Assembly (NCBI RefSeq): GCF_017742235.1
Contig: NZ_JAGHKQ010000007.1
Coordinates: 1 to 64,000 of the forward strand
From: Bacillus sp. 165
GTDB lineage: Bacteria; Bacillota; Bacilli; Bacillales; Bacillaceae_G
DNA length: 64,000 bases
Reading direction: 5' to 3'
The translations under genes and the position numbers were made by a program. The notes under the pieces were generated by a model. That model had not been told where the DNA came from, made no database searches, and saw nothing but the letters and a program-made list of their open reading frames with translations. Below, in pieces: positions 1 through 8,705 of this stretch. Each line of letters opens with the position of its first letter. The stretch's first letter is position 1.

Positions 1-222
1 TCCATCAGACTTTTCGGACGTATAGTTAAGCTCGCACAGTGCAGCATGGCCCGTACCAGCATTATTCCATTCATTAGAGCTTTCTTCTCCCGCTTTTGCA
101 AGTTTCTCAAATACTTTGATTTCCCATTCAGGTACTAACTCTTTCAGTAATGCTCCCAAAGTTGCGCTCATGACTCCTGCACCAATTAAGATCACGTCTG
201 TTTTTTTCTGTAGGCTGCTCAT
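1..222 (-). CDS. mqo: Malate:quinone oxidoreductase, N-terminal fragment cut by the window edge
   Basis: The 74 visible codons read as the start of Mqo, the FAD-dependent membrane-associated enzyme that oxidises malate to oxaloacetate and passes electrons to quinone. The fragment opens with a hydrophobic beta strand and a dinucleotide-binding glycine motif ([13 protein letters not shown], residues 11-23), followed by the highly conserved [19 protein letters not shown] stretch near residues 50-68, which is characteristic of Mqo. The ATG at 222 is preceded by an AAGGATGG ribosome binding site. The rest of the gene lies before base 1, so the length and C-terminus cannot be judged. Confidence 0.93.
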   Translation of the reverse strand, partial: MSSLQKKTDVILIGAGVMSATLGALLKELVPEWEIKVFEKLAKAGEESSNEWNNAGTGHAALCELNYTSEKSDG

Positions 223-554
223 TATAACCATCCTTATCCCCAATATTTGCAAAAAAAAAGAGTAGGCACTCCTGCTTAGATGTCACAAAAAGGAAGGCTC
301 CAACTTGGAACACATCTTTTCTGTCTCAATTATACCCCTATCATAGTTCATTATAATTATTTATTGATTAAAATATCTACTGTTATCTGATAATTATAAA
401 CTATTTAAAGCTGGTAAAAAAGGAGAAATTCGCCCATATGCTCCTAAGAATACATAAAATATAAGGTTTTACCTCTACTTCTTACATGAGGATACTTTTA
501 GTTTTCCGCTATATGGGCTATGATGCTAGACACTTAATAGACTTTAAAACGTTT
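223..554. other. Intergenic region upstream of mqo
   Basis: AT-rich stretch with no gene. A TATAAT hexamer on the minus strand (334-329) is a possible -10 box for mqo, though no good -35 is visible. A run of nine T on the minus strand (259-251) follows only a 4-bp stem. I see nothing else. Confidence 0.4.
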
Positions 555-585
555 TTTTAAAAAACTGTGTATACAATAGATACAC
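555..585 (-). terminator. Intrinsic terminator of the cupin gene
   Basis: On the minus strand GTGTAT and ATACAC form a 6-bp stem with a 7-base loop, followed by AGTTTTTT. It lies just past the stop codon at 590. Confidence 0.6.
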
Positions 586-589
586 CCTT

Positions 590-1144
590 TTATTCAGCCG
601 CCATGGCATCAGCTTTTGTTACATGGACAGTACCATGTGGATGTTGTAAAGGTGCATATATCGAGTAAAGCTTTAGCGGAATATTCCCTGTATTAGTTAC
701 GTTGTGCCATGTTCCAGCCGGTATCATAATGGCAAAGTCATCATAGACTTTTCTTTCAAAGTTTAAATTATCTTTACTCTGGCCCATTTGCACAATTCCT
801 TGACCTTGTTCGATACGCAAGAATTGATCAACGTTAGGATGAATTTCCAAGCCAATATCTTCGCCAACATTGAGACTCATTAATGTAACTTGCAAATGAT
901 TTCCTGTCCATAAAGCGGTACGATACGTATTGTTTTGCTTTGTAGCCTCATTAATATCAATTACAAACGGCTCTGGTCCATAATCTTTTAACTGCATTTT
1001 ATTTCTTTCCTTTGATGATTGTAAAAATCGTGTAGCAGCCCCTATCTCACTAGGAATAGTCCAGTAACCAGGCTGTCTTCCATAGTTATACATTGGTAGG
1101 TTAACATAATAAGGATACGGATACATATAAGGAACAAAATACAT
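590..1144 (-). CDS. Cupin-domain protein with Tyr-rich N-terminus
   Basis: A single-domain cupin of about 184 residues. The beta-barrel motif 1 is seen as GEDIGLEIHPNVDQFLRIEQG and motif 2 as IPAGTWHNVTNTG. Glu103, His105 and His150 (numbered from the first ATG at 1153) are the likely metal ligands. Such proteins may be isomerases, dioxygenases or binding proteins, and the substrate cannot be told here. The first 25 residues are unusually rich in Tyr and Pro (MYPYPYYVNLPMYNYG), as in some spore-surface proteins. I prefer the ATG at 1144 over 1153 because the GAAGGG ribosome binding site touches the first ATG but lies about 10 bases from the second. It is a single gene with its own terminator. 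Confidence 0.8.
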   Translation of the reverse strand: MYFVPYMYPYPYYVNLPMYNYGRQPGYWTIPSEIGAATRFLQSSKERNKMQLKDYGPEPFVIDINEATKQNNTYRTALWTGNHLQVTLMSLNVGEDIGLEIHPNVDQFLRIEQGQGIVQMGQSKDNLNFERKVYDDFAIMIPAGTWHNVTNTGNIPLKLYSIYAPLQHPHGTVHVTKADAMAAE

Positions 1145-1153
1145 TTTTCTCAT

Positions 1154-1484
1154 TCCCTTCGCAAATTTATAACATTATACTATGCATTATGTATAAGCAA
1201 TGTACTTAGATGCAGGATGACCTATTTAAAGGTCTAAAGCACATTCCTCAATAAAATGGGCTGTTTGTGATAGCCAGTTCCATCCCCTCGTTTTCATAGT
1301 AATCTCATCCTTAAACTCAATTACTTGTTAGTTTCATTTACTTACTTAAAATAAAAAGACCATCTTATGATATTATCCCCTTATAGTATTCTTAAAAAAA
1401 TTAGATTAATTTTAAAAGATAGAAGGACAGGTTTCCTGTCCCTTAGCATCTTTGAAAGAATCAAACTATAAGAATGGTGAAAAC
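1154..1484. other. Intergenic region with one small hairpin
   Basis: No convincing gene. A perfect GGACAGG-TTT-CCTGTCC hairpin at 1425-1441 lies 43 bases before the next gene and has no T-run, so it could be a leader structure. A 23-codon minus-strand reading frame (1297-1226) has a possible AAGGATGAG site but no recognisable product. Confidence 0.35.
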
Positions 1485-1610
1485 ATGGCTAAAGATAAAA
1501 ATAATCAATTTAAGAATAATAAAAAGACTCTATCAAAAGCAGATGCAGAATTTGCGGGAGAAAACGGTCTTGAACAAGTAGTATTAAGAGCTCAAAAAAA
1601 GCCAAAGTAA
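1485..1610 (+). CDS. Small basic protein resembling a gamma-type SASP repeat (41 aa)
   Basis: A 41-residue, Lys/Asn-rich, highly polar protein. Its centre (ADAEFAGENGLEQVVLRAQ) resembles the repeat of gamma-type small acid-soluble spore proteins, which runs EFATET...V...NAQ; these store amino acids in the spore core. The ATG at 1485 follows a modest GGTGA site. There is no signal peptide or membrane segment. The family link rests on a short motif only, so the assignment is tentative, but the composition is that of a spore-core protein. It stands alone between oppositely oriented genes, with no clear terminator. Confidence 0.55.
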   Translation: MAKDKNNQFKNNKKTLSKADAEFAGENGLEQVVLRAQKKPK

Positions 1611-1780
1611 GTACAAGCATTAACACTATATAAATATACCCAAGTAGTATTTTTTCATTACCGGCACTCAGGACTTTAGTTTGCTTTCTTTTTTGTAAGG
1701 TATGCTATTTGATGGTTTTCTTTATTTCTCTAAACTTTTCCTAGTTACCATAATTCTTAGTTGCTACACAGCAAACAGAT

Positions 1781-1963
1781 TTATTTGAGAGTTACATAAT
1801 TAAGCAAAAATAACACTATAAAAACACTAACCAATATCCCCACTCTTTGAATGGAAGATTTTTTTATAAACCATTTCCATCTCTTTGCCTCAGTATGAAA
1901 CATAACGTAATCAATAAAACTTACTAGTACAGCCCCTAGTACGAACCAAGTAACAGCCAACAC
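1781..1963 (-). CDS. Small two-segment membrane protein (60 aa)
   Basis: Two hydrophobic segments (about residues 2-21 and 40-58) flank a basic, Trp/Lys-rich loop (KRWKWFIKK), so this should be a small hairpin membrane protein. The start is GTG at 1963, placed 7 bases after an AAAGGGG ribosome binding site, which supports a real gene. I recognise no family. It is unrelated in sequence to the small membrane protein encoded on the opposite strand just downstream of its start. Confidence 0.55.
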   Translation of the reverse strand: MLAVTWFVLGAVLVSFIDYVMFHTEAKRWKWFIKKSSIQRVGILVSVFIVLFLLNYVTLK

Positions 1964-2136
1964 GAAAATTCCCCTTTATTATGTATTTTACCTATTAATA
2001 GTACTTTGATTATAAAAATCCTTTTGTCGTATTTATGGAAATTGAGCATACTATAAAGAAGCTATGTTGTAGACAGAGGCAGTATAAATCTGCATTAGAG
2101 ACAGTACATATAAGTTTACATGGAGGGGATTTAGTA

Positions 2137-2301
2137 TTGGATTGGAAATCTATTTTAATGTTTACAGTAATTTTAATTATATGTAGTATTGCATTCAGGC
2201 TATTTGACTTTATGATAGTTATTTTTCTAAAAAGATTTGCTCACAAGTTTAGGGAGGGCTCCATCATGTACCATTATTGTAAAATGAAGAAGATTATATA
2301 A
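2137..2301 (+). CDS. Small single-span membrane protein (54 aa)
   Basis: The upstream reading frame is open to 2035, but an excellent GGAGGGG site at 2122-2128 lies 8 bases before a TTG at 2137, so I place the start there. The product begins MDWKSILMF, has one hydrophobic segment at about residues 6-28, and ends in a basic tail (KKII). No family recognised. It ends six bases before a strong bidirectional terminator shared with the subtilase gene. Confidence 0.55.
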   Translation: MDWKSILMFTVILIICSIAFRLFDFMIVIFLKRFAHKFREGSIMYHYCKMKKII

Positions 2302-2306
2302 ACAAA

Positions 2307-2355
2307 AGAGGAAGGCTCAAAAGGTCGTTGTAACACGATCTTTGAGCCTTCCTCT
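2307..2355. terminator. Bidirectional terminator between the 54-aa gene and the subtilase gene
   Basis: AGAGGAAGGCTCAAA (2307-2321) pairs perfectly with TTTGAGCCTTCCTCT (2341-2355), and the loop can pair further. It is A-rich on the left and T/C-rich on the right, and lies between the convergent stops at 2301 and 2364. Confidence 0.85.
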
Positions 2356-2363
2356 TCTTCAAC

Positions 2364-5300
2364 TTAATTCAATTCCTCTAGAATGTCCTCCAACCTTTTA
2401 CCATGCGCATTTTCACTCGGCTTTTTGGAAGGCTGTACTGTAGGGTTTTCAAGCAAGTAGTTCAGCTTGATATATTCCATATCTTTCATATCCACTGTAC
2501 CGTCAAAATTGATATCTGCATTGCGGTCTGATGTATTCCAATGATCTTTCACATAAACGGCATCTTGTATATCAATTACGTTATCTTTGTTCACATCGCC
2601 TGCTATGGCCGTTTTGAATGAAAAATATTGTAATTCCCCAAGACCTTGTTCACGACCGATTGTGAACGTCTTTTCTACTGTAAAGTGGCCTGGTATATCT
2701 AACTGGAATGTTAACGGCTTACGGTCAGAAGGCAGTCCGCGGATTTCGAATTTAGCATTCGGTAAAACTTTCCCTTCATACCAATTGCCTTCTCCATCCT
2801 TTACTCTGATCTTCGCGCCCAATGCAAAATAATCGACATACGTAGTAAGTAACTTTCCGTATGGATCTCTTGCATAAATCGCTTCTCCATCTATATTTGC
2901 TTGCAGTTCCGAATGTTTTGCCCAAATTTTTACGGATGGATGCGCAGATTCCGCTTTTGTATTTGTTCCTGTAGCATCTGTATAAACTGCATTCACTACT
3001 GCCATTGATGCATAATCATTGATAAACTTATCATCTTTCACTTTGGCTTTCACGTGTAATAAAGGAAGCATGTCTGCTGGTGAAATAGCTCCTTGCAACG
3101 CTTTAACAGTAACCGCAAGACCACTGCTTGTTTCTTTTGTTTCCACTGAGACCTTACCTGTCAACTCTTTAGAAACTTCAATTCCCTCTACTTCTAGATA
3201 CGCTTTATTAAACTGATAGTTCCATTTTGCTTCCATCCAGCTGGTACTATTATGTGCTGTTGATGTAAAGCTAATGGTATCGCCTGTTTGTACTTCTTTT
3301 TGATTGGCAACGGTAGCGATATAGTTGGTACCTTTTTTGACGAAATAAAACTCCTTTTGAACAGTAGGAAGACCTACTCTGTCTTTCCCCTGGAAACTAA
3401 CAGGAAGTACTTTTAAATAACTAGGAAAAGCTCTAATAAAATTGAAACTCCCATTTTCATCAAGACTAGTCTGTGTAGCAGAAGAGTTAGAGTAGCGATA
3501 ATACAATCGGTTATTGCCTTGTTTAACTGCTGATCCTATTGCCACTGCATCATCGATTTGTTTATCATGTACTGTACCATTCACTTCAATAGTAGGCGTG
3601 GCAGAATCTACTTCAACAATCCCTTCTTCTAGATCTGTTTCCAACGTAGGCATCTCATTATCTAGTACAAAAGGTTTTTCAATAACCGTTTCTTTTCCTC
3701 GATCATCCGTAAAAACTAATTTCACTTTATATGTACCTGGCTCTGGTGCTTTTGCTTCATAGGCAATTGGATTTTCTTTATCATTAGTAAACGGATAGTA
3801 CTTGCCAGCAAAGATTCCGTATAGTGATATCGTGGTATTTTCATTTATTACATTGCCATCCAACTGTCCGAGAAATCCAAGATCTTCTCCTGTTTCAGCA
3901 TCTGTAAGAAACGTATCAATAGATTTCATATGAGAATTCAATCGGAAGGTACTAGATAAAGATGTAGTGACCGAATTTGATCCATCTTCTTTTATAGTTG
4001 TCACATTATCTCCCATTTGGACAAATTCAACACCCTCTTTTACTTTCCGTACAGCAAATGGAATTTGATATACCTCATCAGCGTTTTCTTTATTGGTAAA
4101 TGTAACAAATCCTTCATACGTCCCGTTTTGCGCGCTAGATGGAATGTTAATACGAGCAGCTACAGTTTCTTTTCCTCCTGCCTTGATGGTAACGAAAGAA
4201 GGTGTTTCCAATACTACACCATTTTCCTCCGCATTAATAGAACCCCTAAGAGCTTGGTAATTCACCTTAACCTCATATGTTTTATCTTGATTTTCATAGT
4301 TTGTAACGGTTATGTTTTTCTCATCTTCTATCCCATTTTCAGTGCCGTAAAACGTTCCAAAACTTAATGCTCCCGTAATTTCTTTGATATTTTTTTCTTT
4401 GTCGCTATTACTTAATGTAATCGTCTTACCTTCCACTTCAAAGGAAGCAGCAGTATGGACAGCCTCATAAGCATCCACTCTTCCAGCACCAGATTCATAT
4501 ACACTATTTTTGCTTTGGAGAGCATCTGCTGTATTCATCAAAGAACTTTTGACATCGCCTGGAGTAAACTTCGGATTTGCCTGAAGCAACAGGGCTGCTA
4601 CCCCTGCAACATGCGGCGTTGCCATGGAAGTTCCTGAAAGCTTAGTGTACGCATATGAATAATTCCCTACGTAATCTTTCCCTTGATAATAGCTTGGCAC
4701 AGTAGACATAATAGTACCGCCTGGAGCTACAACTTCCGGTTTGATATCATATGTATTTCGCGCTGGCCCTCTTGAGCTAAAGTACGATAACACATCATCA
4801 GAAGTCAGTGTATTTTCCTTTACTTCATCAAACGTAAAGAATACTGCTTCTGTTTTTAAAGACTCCACTAATGCTTTTCCCTGTTTTCCATCCATGCTTT
4901 GAGCCGGAATATTATCAAGTGAATCTGGCAATTTATCCCCTATGTAACCAGATCCATATTGGCTATAGATGAAGATTGCCGCAGCTCCTTTTTCTTTCGC
5001 AATTTTCACTTTCTGTTGTACTGTAAGACCTCCGCCTGTCGAAACCAGAGCAATGTTCCCTTCAATATCAACACCGACATAGTCTTCCTCTTTTCCTACC
5101 TTCACATCTTTCATTTCAAGTGTTTGGCCTTTAAGTAATCTAGCATCCGCTAGGAACCCTGTTCCGATATAACGAGTTTCTGTTGTTATTTGTCCACTCT
5201 CTGATTTAATGGTTCCGATAAAATTCGGAAGAGCAATCTCCGTATCTGTTGACCCCACTGTAATAGCCAACGGAGAAGCTGCCGGTGAGCCAATTGTATA

Positions 5301-6416
5301 CAGAGATGAACCTGCATTCCCTGCTGCCAACACGGCAGTCACGCCCGATAAAGCAGCATTGTTAATCGCAACAGAAATTGGAGATAATGGATCATTATAA
5401 TCATTTCCAAGTGAAAGATTGATGACATCCATCTTATCTTTTACCGATTGTTCAATTCCCGCCATAATATCTTCTGTTGTTCCCCTTCCATAAGGACCAA
5501 GCACACGGTATACATATAGATCTGCATCAGGAGCTATCCCCTCCATCGCAAACTGTGCATCATTTTTGTGCTGCCCCGCGATAATACCAGATACATGTGT
5601 TCCATGAACTGTGTAATAGCTGTGGCTTCCCAAAAATTCAGGCTGCCCAGATTTTTGCCAATCTTCATAAGTTGCTTCCATTGGATCATTGTCTTCATCT
5701 ACAAAATCGTATCCGCCTTTGAAAGCATCCTTCAAATCTGGATGGTTGTAGTCGATTCCTGTATCGAGTACAGCAACTTTGACTCCTTTTCCTGTAATCC
5801 CTTCTTTATGAAGCTTATCCACTCCTAATGTCTCGGACGGACTGTTTCCTGTATAAGGTGTGTAAGCTGGTGCTTTTTGCTCTTCTGAAGCAACCGGAAG
5901 CTCTGATTGAACTTCTTGGTTTTCCCATACATTTTTTACTGCTTTTGATTTTAGTAGATTCTTAATTTCATTAGCAGGTAGTGTAAGAGCAACGCCATTG
6001 TATACTTGACTATATGATTTTGTAATTTTTCCTTTAATATGTAAATCTTCTAAATCCTTTTTAAATGCACCGTGTTCTTTTTCAACCGCATCATTAGCTT
6101 CTTCTACAGACATTTCTCTTCCATTCAGCTTTTCTACTAAAACCGCTGTTTGAGCAGGTTTATTTTTGAATTCCACGATTACAGAAACCTCTTTATCACT
6201 TGATAAATCCATATCAGGTGATAACTGGAGACCAGATTGTACTGTACTTGTCAAATCTTGAATCGCCCTTCTCTGCTCTGATGTAAGCTGCTGCATAGCT
6301 TGTTCAATTTTGGATTGCGTCTGTGCATGTCCTACGGGCTGCAGCATAGCTGCAGGAGTAAATGTTCCAGCGAGCATAGCTGCTGCCAGCGCCGCTGAGG
6401 TAACTTTCTTTTTCAA
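2364..6416 (-). CDS. Vpr-like extracellular subtilisin-family (S8) protease with cohesin-like and dockerin-like C-terminal modules
   Basis: A 1350-residue secreted serine protease. Order of parts: signal peptide (1-31), inhibitor_I9 propeptide (about 75-170), S8 catalytic domain with Asp218 (VLDTG), His271 (HGTHVSG), oxyanion Asn367 (AAGNAG) and Ser597 (SGTSMATPHVAG). A PA domain is inserted at about 400-540, as in B. subtilis Vpr. After about residue 660 come Fn3-like beta domains, a cohesin-like module (about 1040-1160), a short regulatory-like beta domain, and a dockerin-like Ca-binding pair (about 1269-1325; DVNKDNVIDIQDA and DINFDGTVDMKDM). This is much longer than B. subtilis Vpr (about 800). 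The start is TTG at 6416, 7 bases after AAGGAGG. All catalytic residues are present. Confidence 0.93.
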   Translation of the reverse strand: MKKKVTSAALAAAMLAGTFTPAAMLQPVGHAQTQSKIEQAMQQLTSEQRRAIQDLTSTVQSGLQLSPDMDLSSDKEVSVIVEFKNKPAQTAVLVEKLNGREMSVEEANDAVEKEHGAFKKDLEDLHIKGKITKSYSQVYNGVALTLPANEIKNLLKSKAVKNVWENQEVQSELPVASEEQKAPAYTPYTGNSPSETLGVDKLHKEGITGKGVKVAVLDTGIDYNHPDLKDAFKGGYDFVDEDNDPMEATYEDWQKSGQPEFLGSHSYYTVHGTHVSGIIAGQHKNDAQFAMEGIAPDADLYVYRVLGPYGRGTTEDIMAGIEQSVKDKMDVINLSLGNDYNDPLSPISVAINNAALSGVTAVLAAGNAGSSLYTIGSPAASPLAITVGSTDTEIALPNFIGTIKSESGQITTETRYIGTGFLADARLLKGQTLEMKDVKVGKEEDYVGVDIEGNIALVSTGGGLTVQQKVKIAKEKGAAAIFIYSQYGSGYIGDKLPDSLDNIPAQSMDGKQGKALVESLKTEAVFFTFDEVKENTLTSDDVLSYFSSRGPARNTYDIKPEVVAPGGTIMSTVPSYYQGKDYVGNYSYAYTKLSGTSMATPHVAGVAALLLQANPKFTPGDVKSSLMNTADALQSKNSVYESGAGRVDAYEAVHTAASFEVEGKTITLSNSDKEKNIKEITGALSFGTFYGTENGIEDEKNITVTNYENQDKTYEVKVNYQALRGSINAEENGVVLETPSFVTIKAGGKETVAARINIPSSAQNGTYEGFVTFTNKENADEVYQIPFAVRKVKEGVEFVQMGDNVTTIKEDGSNSVTTSLSSTFRLNSHMKSIDTFLTDAETGEDLGFLGQLDGNVINENTTISLYGIFAGKYYPFTNDKENPIAYEAKAPEPGTYKVKLVFTDDRGKETVIEKPFVLDNEMPTLETDLEEGIVEVDSATPTIEVNGTVHDKQIDDAVAIGSAVKQGNNRLYYRYSNSSATQTSLDENGSFNFIRAFPSYLKVLPVSFQGKDRVGLPTVQKEFYFVKKGTNYIATVANQKEVQTGDTISFTSTAHNSTSWMEAKWNYQFNKAYLEVEGIEVSKELTGKVSVETKETSSGLAVTVKALQGAISPADMLPLLHVKAKVKDDKFINDYASMAVVNAVYTDATGTNTKAESAHPSVKIWAKHSELQANIDGEAIYARDPYGKLLTTYVDYFALGAKIRVKDGEGNWYEGKVLPNAKFEIRGLPSDRKPLTFQLDIPGHFTVEKTFTIGREQGLGELQYFSFKTAIAGDVNKDNVIDIQDAVYVKDHWNTSDRNADINFDGTVDMKDMEYIKLNYLLENPTVQPSKKPSENAHGKRLEDILEELN

Positions 6417-6710
6417 TTTTTTTCCTCCTTTTTAAACTCTATAAACTACTACAAAGTACTGAATATTCAGTTACTTAATAGTGCACAAGATTTATTCTAT
6501 ACTTTTTTCAATAAAAGAAATAATAAGCTATGGTTATTTTGATATAAGTAAAATATATACCAAAATTTAACAAAATATAATAAATAGATATATTTACATA
6601 TTGATATTAGAAATATACAATGATTTGATTGTTGTTTCGGAGGAATTATGTTTTAAACGAAGACGAACATTTAGCTGTAACAATCGAATACTAGGGGAAA
6701 TAAAAAATGA
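6417..6710. other. AT-rich intergenic region upstream of the subtilase gene
   Basis: About 290 bases, strongly AT-rich, holding the AAGGAGG site of the subtilase gene (6424-6430) and presumably its promoter. No convincing -35/-10 pair, RNA structure or gene could be picked by eye. Confidence 0.4.
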
Positions 6711-6734
6711 AAAGGACCATGAAACAGGTCCTTT
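6711..6734 (-). terminator. Intrinsic terminator of the lemA-TPM operon
   Basis: AAAGGACC and GGTCCTTT form an 8-bp stem with an 8-base loop. The minus strand continues TCATTTTTTATTT. It lies about 60 bases past the stop codon at 6798. Confidence 0.75.
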
Positions 6735-6797
6735 GCTTTTACGTATAACATCTACATTATTATTTAACGGGTTATGATAAATAGTGATATCAACAAT

Positions 6798-7523
6798 TCA
6801 CCAGCCTCGGCTCGCACCTCCGCCCCCAGAAGAACCCCCGCCTCCTCTTCCACCGCCTCCTCTTCCACCGCCTCGAGAGATAATAGAAAGAAGGAAATAG
6901 GTAATGGTGCCGCCAAAGAACTTAAAATCAAGGAGTACAACAATAACAATAACTAAAATGATTAACCATGAAGGAATACCTATCCCCTCATTCGCAGCTG
7001 CTTCCTGTCCACCTTGACCATATTCTGCAAGAACTTCATTTGCTAATGCCTTATACGTTCGAACAATTGCTTCATTTGGTTGCTGATTTTTAAGATACGG
7101 AATGGCATATTCATCAAGAATTCTTCCTGCCTTTCCATCTGGGATTCTTCCTTCAAGACCGTACCCTACTTCAATTCTGATTTTTTTGTCGTTCATGGAT
7201 AGCACAAGCAAGACACCATTATCTTTCTCCTCGCTTCCTAGCCCGTACTTCCGAAAAGCTTCATTAGCAAATTCTTCGATCGTTCCATTACCTATTGTTT
7301 TGACTGTCAGTACTGCTATTTGTGCAGTTGTCTTATTTTCAATCGTCCTGCCTAAGTTTGTTAATTCCGTTTTTTCCTGTTCGTTTAAGACGTTGGCAAG
7401 ATCCTGTACATAAATATCCCCAACAGGGGCTGGAATCTGACCATCCGCAGCAAACACATTTGCTGCTATAAAGAAAAAAGTAAAAAAACCAAAAAGAAAG
7501 CTAAAAGCTCTCTTCCTATTCAT
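6798..7523 (-). CDS. TPM-domain (YgcG family) membrane protein with Gly-rich tail
   Basis: A 241-residue protein with a signal peptide (1-26, ending VFA-AD), a TPM domain (about 30-160, containing LTVKTIGNGTIEEFANEAF and the acidic motif IRIEVGYGLEGRIPD), a transmembrane segment at about 182-203, and a Gly-rich tail (GGGRGGGGRGGGG) ending RGW. The TPM domain is extracytoplasmic; plant relatives are linked to photosystem II repair, and the bacterial role is unsettled. It starts with the A of the lemA stop codon (TAATG overlap), so the two are translationally coupled. LemA and TPM genes are paired in many bacteria, suggesting a joint envelope function. Confidence 0.85.
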   Translation of the reverse strand: MNRKRAFSFLFGFFTFFFIAANVFAADGQIPAPVGDIYVQDLANVLNEQEKTELTNLGRTIENKTTAQIAVLTVKTIGNGTIEEFANEAFRKYGLGSEEKDNGVLLVLSMNDKKIRIEVGYGLEGRIPDGKAGRILDEYAIPYLKNQQPNEAIVRTYKALANEVLAEYGQGGQEAAANEGIGIPSWLIILVIVIVVLLDFKFFGGTITYFLLSIISRGGGRGGGGRGGGGSSGGGGASRGW

Positions 7524-8098
7524 TAGTCATTGCCCCCAAAGTCAACCTTTGGCGTTTCTGACGCTGTAGGGTCCGCTTTAAAATATTCTTTTTCATCAAA
7601 TCCTGCAGTCCTAGCAATAATTGATCCCGGAAGTCGTTTCACTTTTTTGTTATAAACCGCGACTTGATCATTATAATCTTTTCTTGCTATAGAAATTCTA
7701 TTTTCCGTTCCTGCTAACTCATCCATTAGTTGTGTAAACTGCTGGTCTGCTTTCAGATTCGGATAATTTTCAACAACTACAAGTAAGCGGCTTAGCGCAC
7801 TTGATAATTCGGCATTAGCGGTAGCTTCTTCCTGTGGTGTATTCGCCCCGGCTAGCCTTGCACGTGCATCTGATATAGAGGCAATCACTTCTTTTTCGTG
7901 AGCTGCATATCCTTTCACCGTATTCACAAGGTTCGGTATTAAATCTAGCCTTCTTTGCAACTGATTTTCAATTTGAGCATAAGCCTGGTCAACATTTTCT
8001 TCTGAATTGACAAAGCCATTATAACTGGACATGAACATCAATCCAAAAACAACAATCACTGCTACAACAATTCCAATTCCTAAATAGCCTTTTTTCAA
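7523..8098 (-). CDS. LemA family membrane protein
   Basis: LemA family: one N-terminal membrane segment (about residues 3-24) followed by a long helical domain with the family signature QLQRRLDLIPNLVNTVKGYA and later RISIARKDYND plus a conserved PGSIIA. Function is unknown; the fold is a coiled-coil bundle outside the cell. The frame is open to a GTG at 8107, but the AAGGAG site (8109-8114) is only a base from that codon. The TTG at 8098, 10 bases away, gives the usual MKKGYLG beginning and about 191 residues. First gene of a two-gene operon with the TPM protein. Confidence 0.88.
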   Translation of the reverse strand: MKKGYLGIGIVVAVIVVFGLMFMSSYNGFVNSEENVDQAYAQIENQLQRRLDLIPNLVNTVKGYAAHEKEVIASISDARARLAGANTPQEEATANAELSSALSRLLVVVENYPNLKADQQFTQLMDELAGTENRISIARKDYNDQVAVYNKKVKRLPGSIIARTAGFDEKEYFKADPTASETPKVDFGGND

Positions 8099-8119
8099 AC
8101 AAACCACACTCCTTACTTA

Positions 8120-8349
8120 TTAGTATGAAACAAATAAAGAAATTTCATATTCAGTTTGAATAAATAACCTTTGATTATGTATCAATCCTTCCTTTGTACT
8201 AATATCTAAATGCAGTTCTTTCTCTTTTGTACAATTCGATATAGATTCTCATAGAGTATATGCAGGTTTTTATAATTTTTTTCAAGATTTCATGCTGCAG
8301 TTGTCTTTCCAATTGCCATTCCACCTTGTAAAGATATTACAAATAGCAT
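8120..8349 (-). pseudogene. Remnant of a P-loop kinase/AAA-type gene (5' part only, stop plus frameshift)
   Basis: On the minus strand an AAAGGGG site precedes ATG at 8349, and the reading gives MLFVISLQGGMAIGKTTAA, a Walker A motif at the N-terminus as in small nucleotide-kinase-like ATPases. A TGA follows at once, then the same frame continues NLEKNYKNLHILYENLYRI. After a one-base shift in an A-rich run it reads KELHLDISTKEGLIHNQRLF, typical of this kinase group. The homology stops near 8120, just before lemA, so the C-terminal part is missing. Two lesions plus truncation make it a pseudogene. The family identification is from motif memory. Confidence 0.6.
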
Positions 8350-8705
8350 AATCCCCTTTATAAAGTACTTTGTTACTATTCCATATACCATTATAAAATC
8401 CTTGTTCAACTAAGGTTTTTCGTTAATTGTATTATTGGTAACATCCCCCTTGATAGCAGCCTTGCAGTAGCAAAATGCATTTCTATTTTTGGGTCATTCA
8501 TGAAAATATATGGAAATATAAAAGCCTGTGTCGCAGACACAGGCAGTAGAAAAGAAATACAGCTTATATAACATTGATTCCTAATTGTCGAACAAGGAGA
8601 TATTCTTACGAACACTCAACTCTTTACCAATTACCACGACATTTAAAAATTTGTCGAACTAATAGTACGAGTACTCTGCTCTCATTCCTTCTGATAAATT
8701 CCATT
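8350..8705. other. Intergenic region between the kinase remnant and the GNAT gene
   Basis: No gene is supported. It contains the hairpin described separately at 8524-8544. TTGTCGAAC occurs twice about 60 bases apart (near 8587 and 8652), which may be chance. Confidence 0.4.
8524..8544 (-). terminator. Hairpin, probable terminator of the GNAT gene
   Basis: GCCTGTGTC-GCA-GACACAGGC, a perfect 9-bp stem. The minus strand continues TTTTATATTT. It lies about 160 bases beyond the GNAT stop. Confidence 0.65.

Noticed and set aside
251..271. GAGT-AGGC-ACTC stem followed by nine T on the minus strand in the mqo leader, attenuator-like
   Set aside because: A 4-bp stem is too short for an intrinsic terminator.
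1226..1297. 23-codon minus-strand frame (MKTRGWNWLSQTAHFIEE...) with AAGGATGAG upstream
   Set aside because: Too short and unlike any family I know; kept only as a note in the intergenic entry.
6774..6956. Plus-strand frame rich in Ser/Arg/Thr
   Set aside because: Antisense of the Gly-rich tail of the TPM protein.
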